Shown here: positions 15,782-22,595 of the stretch, in pieces
Position numbering within the stretch: position 1 is the stretch's first letter
Layout: every line of letters begins with the position of its first letter
NCBI GenBank assembly: GCA_021325335.1
Contig: JAJPHJ010000011.1
Location: forward strand, 1-40,960
DNA: 40,960 nucleotides
Direction: 5' to 3'
Source: Pseudomonadota bacterium
GTDB taxonomy: Bacteria > Vulcanimicrobiota > Vulcanimicrobiia > Eremiobacterales > Eremiobacteraceae
The notes under the pieces: generated by a model
Told to the model about the DNA's origin: nothing
The model's database searches: none
Seen by the model: only the letters and a program-made list of their open reading frames with translations
Program-made: the position numbers and the translations under genes

Positions 15782-15930
15782 CTTCATATGACCCGTTCTT
15801 GGGCGCAAGTATTTGTTCCGCTGAGCGGAGCCCTGCCCGTCCCATTGTTTGAGCTTGCTCGCCCCCGGGAAAAGCTCTCCAAGTTCCAACGTGAGTGTCG
15901 TCTGACGATCTTGGAGGTGGAAAGATCAAG

Positions 15931-16971
15931 ATGTTTACGACGCAGAAAAGCCGGTGGGGGCTGCTCGCTGCTTCTCTTGTTTTGACCGTCCTTTGTTCCT
16001 TCGCGCAGCCGGTCGGCGCGCAGAATATCACCATTTTGGTCAATGGCCAGCAAGTGCAATTCGACCAGCCGCCCATCGAGCGCTCGGGGAGAGTCTTCGT
16101 TCCCCTGCGCGGCGTGTTCGAGAAGCTCGGGGCGAGCGTGGTCTACGATAACGGCGTGATCAACGCGACCCGCGGCAGCACGACCGTGCAGCTGCATATC
16201 GGTTCCACGAACGCGATGGTCAATGGCAGCTCTCAACAACTCGACGTGGCGCCATTCGAGATCGGCGCACGGACGTTCGTCCCGCTTCGTTTCGTCTCGC
16301 AAGCGTTGGGCGCGAGCGTGGACTATAACGACAACACGCAGACGGTGAGCATCACCTCATCGGGAGGATCGTCGAACACAAACGTATCGCTCGTCAACTT
16401 GAGTCCGTCGGCCGGATCGGCCGTCGCCGCCAACAGGCCCGGCGTCTCGGGTTCGTTCAGCTCGTCGGTCGACCCGAATTCGGTGCACATCACCCTTGAC
16501 GGACGCGACGTTTCTTCGACGACCGCGATCTCCAGCACGGCGTTCATGTTCACGCCGCCCTATGCGCTGATTCCAGGTTCCCATTCGGTACGGGTCACAG
16601 GACAGGCCCAAAACGGAACGAGCTTCGATCAGAGCTGGTCTTTCACGAGCGGCGCCAACACGCAGAGCAATTACATCACGAACCTGCAGCCGGCGAATGG
16701 CACGACGGTGAGCAGCAGCTTCACGGTGTCGGGCACGACCATGCCCAACTCGACCGTGCGCATCGTCGTCACGCCGCAGGCAATCGTCGGGGGCGTGATC
16801 AGGATTTCGCAGGGCTCGTTTGTGGCAACGCTGCAAGCCGACAGCAGCGGCAACTTCCAGCAACCGGTCACCGTGTCGACGGTCACAGGTGGAACCGTCA
16901 GCGTGCGCGTGACATCGGTCGCGCCCAGCACGAGCGCGAGCAGGACGGTCGACCTGACCCTTCACAGCTGA
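15931..16971 (+). CDS. Secreted protein with copper-amine-oxidase-N-like domain and Ig-like domains
   Basis: 346 residues from ATG 15931 (GGAGG 13 bases upstream; a GTG at 15895 would add 12 residues before the signal). Signal peptide to about 31 (VGAQ). Two copies of the stalk-type unit follow: ERSGRVFVPLRGVFEKLGASV and GARTFVPLRFVSQALGASV, characteristic of PF07833, a domain of Firmicutes and other surface proteins that despite its name carries no copper site. Residues about 155-250 and 255-346 are Ser/Thr/Val-rich beta sandwich-like repeats with NLSPSAGS and NLQPANGT openings, resembling bacterial Ig-like domains. Likely an envelope surface or stalk protein. Confidence 0.85.
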   Translation: MFTTQKSRWGLLAASLVLTVLCSFAQPVGAQNITILVNGQQVQFDQPPIERSGRVFVPLRGVFEKLGASVVYDNGVINATRGSTTVQLHIGSTNAMVNGSSQQLDVAPFEIGARTFVPLRFVSQALGASVDYNDNTQTVSITSSGGSSNTNVSLVNLSPSAGSAVAANRPGVSGSFSSSVDPNSVHITLDGRDVSSTTAISSTAFMFTPPYALIPGSHSVRVTGQAQNGTSFDQSWSFTSGANTQSNYITNLQPANGTTVSSSFTVSGTTMPNSTVRIVVTPQAIVGGVIRISQGSFVATLQADSSGNFQQPVTVSTVTGGTVSVRVTSVAPSTSASRTVDLTLHS

Positions 16972-16980
16972 TCATGCGAA

Positions 16981-17007
16981 AAAGGCCGGGCGTTAAGCCC
17001 GGCCTTT
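16981..17007. terminator. Strong bidirectional hairpin terminator
   Basis: AAAGGCCGGGC (16981-16991) pairs perfectly with GCCCGGCCTTT (16997-17007) across a GTTAA loop, 10 bases after the preceding stop. Its A/T ends give U-runs on both strands. It separates two convergent genes. Confidence 0.85.
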
Positions 17008-17028
17008 CCCATTTCCCACGCAGCGGGG

Positions 17029-17487
17029 CTAGCGTCGTGGAGGGGGCCCAAGCACGCGCGTATCATGCGCGCTGATGATCTTCGAGATCTCTTTTGGCCA
17101 GTCCGGGGCCGAGGGCTGCAGCCGTTTTGCAAGGGCATCGATGAGCGGGAAGACCTCTTCAAAACCTGAGGGGTTCCCCGATCCAACGAAGCGCACCGGC
17201 CGATCCGTGGAGTTACCCTGCGCGTGAGGAACTCCGTGCACCACTTCGGCCACGCCGCCTGCCTCGAGGTCGAACCAGGAGCCGTCAACGAATATCGAGA
17301 GCGTGCCCTCGATGACAAAGAACCGCTCGTCGGTAACCTGATGGACGTGCAAGGCCGTCATGAACCCCGGGTCCTCCCGGAAATCTCCGACCCACCACCT
17401 TCCGCGCGAACGCTCGCCGTCGACCAGGATACGCGCTTCGCCGAGTCCCTGGTTGTAGACGCGTGCGTCCTCGGGATGAACGATCAT
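17029..17487 (-). CDS. Cupin domain protein
   Basis: 152 residues, single cupin barrel. Motif 1 appears as LHVHQVTDERFFVIEG (metal-type His-x-His, Glu) and motif 2 as VPHAQGN (His), so the usual four metal ligands can be assigned. SD-like AGGTGAGAG precedes the ATG. Cupins of this size are isomerases, dioxygenases or ligand-binding proteins; nothing here selects a substrate. Divergent from the acetyltransferase gene. Confidence 0.82.
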   Translation of the reverse strand: MIVHPEDARVYNQGLGEARILVDGERSRGRWWVGDFREDPGFMTALHVHQVTDERFFVIEGTLSIFVDGSWFDLEAGGVAEVVHGVPHAQGNSTDRPVRFVGSGNPSGFEEVFPLIDALAKRLQPSAPDWPKEISKIISAHDTRVLGPPPRR

Positions 17488-17540
17488 CTCTCACCTCTCA
17501 CGGGTGTGTGCGTTCCAAGCAAAAGTCGCTTGGGCCTCCA

Positions 17541-18098
17541 ATGGGATCTCGATTGAGACAGGTCCTCCGCACGAAGCGGCTCGTGCTTCGCGAGACGGAC
17601 GGGTCGGACTTTGAAGAGATGTTCGGCATGCTCAGCGATCCTGCAGTGATGGCGCACTATCCGCGCACCCGGACGGCAGACGAGACGCGTCAGTGGATCG
17701 CCTGGGTTCAAGCGCGGTATGAGGAGTTTGGTTACTGTTTTTGGACCGTGACGCTCGCGAGCAGCCGGGAGTTTCTCGGCCAGTGCGGGCTTTTGGTCCA
17801 AGACGTGGACCAGCAACGAGAGCTCGAAGTCGCCTATCTGTTCAAGCGGGCTGCCTGGCACCACGGCTATGCGACCGAAGCTGCCCGTGCCTGTCGCGAT
17901 TACGCCTTCGAGGTGGTCCAAGCTCCGTACGTCATCTCCCTGATCCGTCCGGCGAATCTTCCTTCACGAGCGGTTGCCGAGCGCAACGGCATGACCGTTT
18001 GGAAAACCACGAAGTTCCGCGATCTTGAGGCGCTCGTGTATCGGGTCGACCGCGCTTCGATTGGGCGAGAAAAGACGGCGCCCACCACGCGAGAGTGA
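17541..18098 (+). CDS. GNAT family N-acetyltransferase (RimJ/RimL type)
   Basis: 185 residues from ATG 17541. An upstream in-frame start at 17463 would overlap the divergent cupin gene and add 26 non-conserved residues. LRTKRLVLRE is the classic N-terminal strand of the RimJ/RimL-like (Acetyltransf_3) group; the central EVAYLFKRAAWHHGYATEAARAC contains the acetyl-CoA pyrophosphate loop (here HHGYAT for the usual xxGxG/A) and NLPSRAVAERNGM the C-terminal conserved block. Predicted to transfer acetyl from acetyl-CoA to an amine, perhaps a protein N-terminus or small molecule. Confidence 0.87.
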   Translation: MGSRLRQVLRTKRLVLRETDGSDFEEMFGMLSDPAVMAHYPRTRTADETRQWIAWVQARYEEFGYCFWTVTLASSREFLGQCGLLVQDVDQQRELEVAYLFKRAAWHHGYATEAARACRDYAFEVVQAPYVISLIRPANLPSRAVAERNGMTVWKTTKFRDLEALVYRVDRASIGREKTAPTTRE

Positions 18099-18106
18099 GC
18101 GCCGTC
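18074..18106 (+). terminator. Stem-loop at the end of the acetyltransferase gene
   Basis: GACGGCGC (18074-18081) pairs with GCGCCGTC (18099-18106), spanning the stop codon. There is no T tract, so termination is uncertain; it may protect the 3' end. Confidence 0.3.
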
Positions 18107-18261
18107 GAGGGCAGGCTCCCTTCGCAGTCGAGCGGATTCCTCGCCTCGAGCATCACGTGCGGGCGATTGTTATGCCCGTCACGACCAACCAGCCCATAGG
18201 TTTCATCCCTTGCTCACACGGGAGAATTGACTTCTTCGCGTTTTTCAGGCACTCTATGACA

Positions 18262-18278
18262 GGGAGCGTTTTGCTCCC
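18262..18278 (+). promoter_or_regulatory. Leader hairpin before the 84-residue secreted protein
   Basis: GGGAGC and GCTCCC pair perfectly around GTTTT, ending about 7 bases before the AAAGGAG ribosome binding site. It may stabilise the leader. No riboswitch consensus was recognised. Confidence 0.35.
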
Positions 18279-18304
18279 GCCTACGAAAGGAGACCAATAC
18301 ATCC

Positions 18305-18559
18305 GTGATGAGATCAAAACTGGTCCGCCTGTCGGCGGTTATCGTGGTCGCAGCGATGCTTGCCTTCTCGGGCTTCTTTGCCGGCCGTGCATATGCATAT
18401 CAGACCCATATGTGGTCGGCGATGGATCATCTCAAGGCCGCGTTGAATCAGCTCCAGATCGCGACGCCCGATAAAGCCGGCCATCGAGTCAACGCCATCA
18501 ATCTCGTCAATCAGGCCATCAGCCAGGTCAATCTCGGAATCCAAGCCGGCGCACGCTAG
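18305..18559 (+). CDS. Small secreted helical protein with a DKAGHR motif
   Basis: 84 residues, start GTG 18305 or ATG 18308, after AAAGGAG. Signal peptide about 1-31 (FFAGRAYA). The mature part is a helical hairpin: HMWSAMDHLKAALNQLQIA, then PDKAGHRVNAINLVNQAI and QVNLGIQAG. The pattern HM..AL..L..A..DK.GHR..AI.LV..AI..V..GI recurs in small secreted proteins of unknown function that I remember from several phyla. His and Met residues could bind metal or heme, but this is speculation. It has its own leader hairpin and terminator, so it is expressed alone. Confidence 0.75.
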   Translation: MMRSKLVRLSAVIVVAAMLAFSGFFAGRAYAYQTHMWSAMDHLKAALNQLQIATPDKAGHRVNAINLVNQAISQVNLGIQAGAR

Positions 18560-18580
18560 GCCGGAGAACCCTCGTCATCA

Positions 18581-18607
18581 TCCCGCGCGATTGCGCGGGA
18601 TTTTTTT
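18581..18607 (+). terminator. Rho-independent terminator
   Basis: TCCCGCGC (18581-18588) pairs with GCGCGGGA (18593-18600) over a GATT loop, followed by seven T (18601-18607). It is a textbook intrinsic terminator, 21 bases after the small secreted protein. Confidence 0.92.
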
Positions 18608-18610
18608 GCG

Positions 18611-19297
18611 CTACTGGCAGTTCGAGGCGTGGCCTTTCGGCGCGATGATGCCCTGCACGCCGATGTAGAAGTAGTACGCCGGGCTTGGTTGCAGCTGCCG
18701 GCCGATCCAAAACATCAGCGCGTGCGACGGAGAGACCTGGTCGATGTACCCCACGCCAAGTCGTGGCGGGCTCGGAACGATCGGGTGATGTTGGCTCTCG
18801 TGGTAGTACTCCACGCCGATGCTCGAACCGTGCGCAGCGTTGTGCAGCACGGTGATGCCCGTGAATTCGTCGCCGTGCGACACGCCGCCGCCGCCGAAAA
18901 CGGTCCACGCTCCGACCGTCTTCTGCGCCCAAAATGGTAAGAACGTCTCCGTCTCGCCGTTGGCTTTGATGGTCAATGCCGGCAAGAAGCCGACTTGCGG
19001 CGTGGACTTGGTCTCGGGGAGGAACCGAACCGCGCTTGCAATCTCGACGTCTCCCCCCTGGCCGCCAAGCGAGAGCTCCACGTTTTTGGTCGGGCCGTAA
19101 TCCACTTCCCAAATCGGCCCGGTCGCGGCCGGCTCGCCCTGGCGGCCTTGCGCCAGGTCGACCTCGACATGGTGACAATCCACCGGTTCCGGATCGTCGG
19201 TCTCGAAAGGCGGACCCGCCCATGCCGGATGGGCAATAGCGATACAGCCGGCCAACGCGACCGTCGCGATCGCGCGCCGCATGGTCGTGCGCTGCAT
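18611..19297 (-). CDS. Secreted, probable outer-membrane beta-barrel protein
   Basis: 228 residues. Signal peptide ends near AWAG (about 28). The mature start GPPFETDDPEPVDCHHVEVDL and then WEVDYGPTKNVELSL match a family of barrel-like proteins of proteobacteria and others that open with GPPF.TDDPEPV and are usually left as hypothetical or outer-membrane transporters. Alternating hydrophobic strands with Gly/aromatic turns fill the rest; the end (KGHASNCQ) lacks the usual terminal aromatic. It begins 4 bases after the stop of the beta-propeller gene, so both form an operon. Confidence 0.72.
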   Translation of the reverse strand: MQRTTMRRAIATVALAGCIAIAHPAWAGPPFETDDPEPVDCHHVEVDLAQGRQGEPAATGPIWEVDYGPTKNVELSLGGQGGDVEIASAVRFLPETKSTPQVGFLPALTIKANGETETFLPFWAQKTVGAWTVFGGGGVSHGDEFTGITVLHNAAHGSSIGVEYYHESQHHPIVPSPPRLGVGYIDQVSPSHALMFWIGRQLQPSPAYYFYIGVQGIIAPKGHASNCQ

Positions 19298-19301
19298 GCA
19301 G

Positions 19302-20204
19302 CTACTGCGAGAGCTTCAGCGCCTGCACGAAGTCCCCGTCGGTTGCAGCCCAGACGATCCAGATGTAACCGGTGTTGCGGTCGAACGCGACCGTGTGAAC
19401 GCCATCCGCCACATCGAGATCGGCGACAGGCGCGAGCTTACCACTTGCAGCGAGCGAGAGAACGGCCACCTTCTTCCCACCCGCGCAGGCGACCAAATGC
19501 GTCTTGGTGTCGAGATCGCACTGGTCGACCACCGGTATCGGCGCGCTCGCGAGCAGCTTACCCTCGCGCGTGTACGACCCCAGCACGCCGTTCTTGCCGC
19601 CGATGAGAAGGATCTTGAAGGCCGGGTCGTATTGCAGTGGATGGTTTTTCTGCAGCTGCGGCGTGGCAAACGTGCGCACGACCTTGAGCTGGGTGGGATC
19701 GATGACCGCGACCTCCGCCAAGTTATCGATGTTCTGGTAGACGAGGTGCGTCTGCGGGTCGATCGCGAGGTATTCCGGCTTGTGTCCGGGCAGCGCCACG
19801 ACCCCTACTTGTTTCATCGTGGTCGTATCGACGACGAACATACGCGTGCCGTCGTCCTCGTCCGCGTAGACCCGGTGCAGCTCGGGATCGAACGCGATCG
19901 CATCCACTTTGGCCCCGACATCGGCGGAACCGAGCACCGTTCCCGCGACGGGATCCACCTCCGAGACCGCTCCATCGCTGTCGCCGGTGAACACGTGTCC
20001 GGTCGCCGGATCGACGGCAACCCCGTGCAACGGACCGATATCGACCTGCTTCAGCACCGCTCCCGAGTCGGCGTTGACGATCAAGAGCGTGCTGGAGGCC
20101 GTGTGCGCGGCGTAGACGCGCCGGCGCTCTGAGTCGGTGGCGACATAGTCGAAGCCGCTGAATATCTGCACGTGCGCAGGCGGGGTGACAGGGACGAGAT
20201 GCAT
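19302..20204 (-). CDS. YncE-like beta-propeller protein
   Basis: 300 residues made of about seven repeats of the YVTN type: YVATDSERRRVYAAH, GVAVDPATGHVFTGD, AIAFDPELHRVYADE, YLAIDPQTHLVYQN and so on, each followed by a VVDxxTxxV strand. Such propellers are usually periplasmic binding or scaffold proteins, but no clear signal peptide precedes MHLVPVTPPAH; either the start is further upstream or it is cytosolic. GGAGG 9 bases before the ATG supports this start. First gene of a two-gene unit with the barrel-like protein. Confidence 0.8.
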   Translation of the reverse strand: MHLVPVTPPAHVQIFSGFDYVATDSERRRVYAAHTASSTLLIVNADSGAVLKQVDIGPLHGVAVDPATGHVFTGDSDGAVSEVDPVAGTVLGSADVGAKVDAIAFDPELHRVYADEDDGTRMFVVDTTTMKQVGVVALPGHKPEYLAIDPQTHLVYQNIDNLAEVAVIDPTQLKVVRTFATPQLQKNHPLQYDPAFKILLIGGKNGVLGSYTREGKLLASAPIPVVDQCDLDTKTHLVACAGGKKVAVLSLAASGKLAPVADLDVADGVHTVAFDRNTGYIWIVWAATDGDFVQALKLSQ

Positions 20205-20524
20205 GAGAAGCTTCCTCCAAAGGTGGTCGTCTTCGTCTCAAAAGCGTACCATACGAACATTACACCGAGATGAATGCTTGTGCTTCGAGCGTACCGTTTC
20301 AGATGGCAATTTATCGGTTCCTCTTGGGGCCGCGTACGCGCGCCATTCGATCAGCGTTTGGCAAACCAGGGAGCCGCGGGCTCCACGTTTGTGAAGCGAC
20401 GTGGAACGCCCTTGCCTTCTGGCGTCCGCTTGGCGCACAACTTCGTCATAGGACGTCCTGGGTGGCGCAGGTGGGGAGGATATTTTGTCGCGATCACGCT
20501 CACCTGAACTCTGCGTCACAATAA
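20205..20524. other. Intergenic region of 320 bp without a recognisable gene
   Basis: Open frames up to about 90 codons exist on both strands, but all are Arg/Pro/Ser-rich, lack ribosome binding sites and match nothing I know. The part near 20205-20290 must hold the promoter of the propeller operon; no clear -10/-35 pair could be picked. The other end follows the histidine kinase stop. Confidence 0.5.
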
Positions 20525-21757
20525 CTACCGTAGTGGAAGGAGGATCGACACTTCGGCCCCTCCCTCGGCGGAATTACCAAGCAGTACATGGCCTCTATTG
20601 GAACGCGCGATTGAATCGGCGACTGCTAATCCTACACCGGTTCCGGCGCCCGCGCGCGCGGAGTCGTCGCGCCAAAACCACTCGACGCCATGTAGCAGAG
20701 CCTCAGCGGAGAACCCCGGACCTCCGTCCCGTACATGTAGTTCGGCGTTATTGCGCTGCCGTGCAATCCATAGGTTAATTCGGCCGCCCGGGGGCGTGTA
20801 CTTGATAGCATTGTGCAGTACCGCTGTCACTGCGCTTTCAAGGGCCTCCCTATCCGCAACCACCGTGCATTGGGCGGCGGGTCGCATGGCGATGGCGACG
20901 TCCTTTGTTGTGGCGGTGGGTTCCAACCGCCCGCACACGCGGGTTGCAAGCTGCCCTAAGTCGATCACCGTGGGCTCGCGACGCGCTTCCTGTGAGCGGG
21001 CCGCCTCTAACAGTGCGCTCACCAAAGCCTCCATTCGATCGGCTTCGCTCGCTATCGTGGCGATTGCCGCTTGATAGGCTGATATTGCGCGTGGTTTTCG
21101 CAGCGCCAAATCCGCCTCGGCGCGAATGACTGATAGTGGTGCACGGAGTTCATGGGAAGCGTCCGCCGCAAACCGATGTTGACGTGCGAAGGCATCTTCC
21201 AGGGCGCGGCGCGTGACAGCGGAGCCAGCGATTGATGCAAAAGCCGCAAGAAGCGCGGCCGCGAGCGCAAACGCCGCTGCTACTCTGCGATCTGACTCTT
21301 GGATCCATGTCGTCGTGGTCCAAGCCACGACCGATCCGACTCGCTTGTGATCGAGATTGATGGGCAGGACGAGCGCGCGCACGACGTCATTCGTTTGCGC
21401 GACGTTCAAATACCCCAGTTGTGGTAGGGCTACGACCAGGCGATCTGATGGCTTCACGGACGTGGAGAATATGACATTCGAGGCGCCGCGGACCACCGCC
21501 ACCTCGGTTTGCGATCCGACGAGCGCGAGTATCTGTTCGCGGTCATGCTCGTCGAGTGACACGCTCCCGTCGCTGACGTCGACGAAGTTGAATGCTGCCT
21601 GAGCAGTGGTCGATAAGCGGGCATCAAGCGACGCGCGAAGTTCTCGGTCGATGATAAAAACAGCGCCTGCTCCAAACACAGCGAGCACGACAACGAGTGC
21701 GACGGCATACCACGCGGTGAGGCGGCCGCGCAGGGTCGACAATCGAAAGATATTCAC
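20525..21757 (-). CDS. Membrane sensor histidine kinase
   Basis: 410 residues. Transmembrane helix about 14-36, periplasmic sensor about 37-155, second helix about 158-180. No clear HAMP domain intervenes before the dimerisation helix with phospho-acceptor His202 in ADASHELRAPLSV. ATPase domain: N box LHNAIKYTPPGG (Asn316), G1 DGGPGFS (344-350), G2 GTGVGLA (372-378). It autophosphorylates and passes phosphate to the adjacent OmpR-type regulator; its GTG start overlaps that gene's stop (GTGA). Location right after the receptor/phosphoesterase block suggests it senses envelope or nutrient state, but the signal is unknown. Confidence 0.93.
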   Translation of the reverse strand: MNIFRLSTLRGRLTAWYAVALVVVLAVFGAGAVFIIDRELRASLDARLSTTAQAAFNFVDVSDGSVSLDEHDREQILALVGSQTEVAVVRGASNVIFSTSVKPSDRLVVALPQLGYLNVAQTNDVVRALVLPINLDHKRVGSVVAWTTTTWIQESDRRVAAAFALAAALLAAFASIAGSAVTRRALEDAFARQHRFAADASHELRAPLSVIRAEADLALRKPRAISAYQAAIATIASEADRMEALVSALLEAARSQEARREPTVIDLGQLATRVCGRLEPTATTKDVAIAMRPAAQCTVVADREALESAVTAVLHNAIKYTPPGGRINLWIARQRNNAELHVRDGGPGFSAEALLHGVEWFWRDDSARAGAGTGVGLAVADSIARSNRGHVLLGNSAEGGAEVSILLPLR

Positions 21758-22428
21758 ACGCCGGCCAGTCGGTAGCCGAGACCACGTACGGTGTGCAGGA
21801 GCTGTTGCTCGCCGTTGCAGGCGATTTTTCCTCGCAGGCGGCTTACATATACGTCCACGACATTGGACACCACTTCGCTTTCGCGGTCGAACATCGCATC
21901 TTCCACCATCCGTCGAGTGACGACCCGATTCGCATTGCGCATGAAATACTCAAGAAAGGCCAATTCGCGCCTCGTCAACGAGAGCTCGCGCGAGGCACGC
22001 CGCGCGCGTTTGGTGGCGCAGTCATACACGAGGTCAGCAACACGCAGCTCATTTTTCCCAAGGTCGAGCCCCTTGCGTCGAGTGATTGCGCGCAGCCGCG
22101 CCTCGAGTTCTGCAAAAACGAAGGGCTTTTTTAGATAATCATCCGCACCGGCGTCAAGTCCGTCTACGACGTCGTTGACTGTATCCTTCGAAGTCAAAAC
22201 AAGCACTGGCATTTGCTCGCCAGCGGCGCGGAGCGAGCGGATGACCGTCAAACCGTCGCGCACGGGGAGATTAACGTCCATGATCACAGCGTCATATGAC
22301 CCACCTGAAGCGCATAGCTCGCCCTCTTCACCTGTGTGGGCCAGGTCGACCACGTGACCCTGTTCTGTCAGGCCTCGTTGCAAGACGTCGCAGAGACGGA
22401 CATCATCTTCAACGACGAGTATTCGCAC
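21754..22428 (-). CDS. OmpR/PhoB-family response regulator
   Basis: 224 residues from GTG 22428, where the receiver domain begins (RILVVEDDV); the frame is open to 22821 but the extension is Arg-rich and unlike the family. Receiver: acidic pair Asp8-Asp9, phospho-acceptor Asp51 in IMDVNLP, Thr79 in LTS, Lys101 in KKPF. C-terminal winged helix about 130-224 with SLTRRELAFLEYFMRNANRV and a VSRLRGKI...VRGLGYRL end. A DNA-binding regulator paired with the overlapping kinase gene. It lies 167 bases after the last TonB receptor on the same strand, and could be cotranscribed or have its own promoter there. Confidence 0.92.
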   Translation of the reverse strand: MRILVVEDDVRLCDVLQRGLTEQGHVVDLAHTGEEGELCASGGSYDAVIMDVNLPVRDGLTVIRSLRAAGEQMPVLVLTSKDTVNDVVDGLDAGADDYLKKPFVFAELEARLRAITRRKGLDLGKNELRVADLVYDCATKRARRASRELSLTRRELAFLEYFMRNANRVVTRRMVEDAMFDRESEVVSNVVDVYVSRLRGKIACNGEQQLLHTVRGLGYRLAGV

Positions 22429-22595
22429 GCGCGGATGCTTGCGCGCGACGCGGTGTGCACCCTCTCGAGAAGCTTCGTGTCGCGTTCTTCTAAGCACCCG
22501 GCTGTTCCAGCAGCGTGATCGGTTGATTCGCAGCGATGGAAACGTCTTACAAAGCGGAGCGACCCGGTCGCGGGGCGAGGTTGCGCTGGTCGCGT

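Noticed and set aside
15931-16971. Copper-binding role for the copper-amine-oxidase-N-like protein
   Set aside because: The domain is a structural stalk unit without copper ligands, so I did not link it to the copper oxidases despite the name.
18227-18260. TTGACT with TATGAC as a promoter for the small secreted protein
   Set aside because: The spacer is 22 bases, too long for a sigma-70 promoter; no better -10 at 16-18 bases was found.
18262-18278. Riboswitch in the leader of the small secreted protein
   Set aside because: Only one 6-bp hairpin; no GEMM, cobalamin or other consensus recognised.
20205-20524. Small genes in the gap before the histidine kinase end
   Set aside because: Overlapping low-complexity frames on both strands, no ribosome binding sites, no recognisable motifs.
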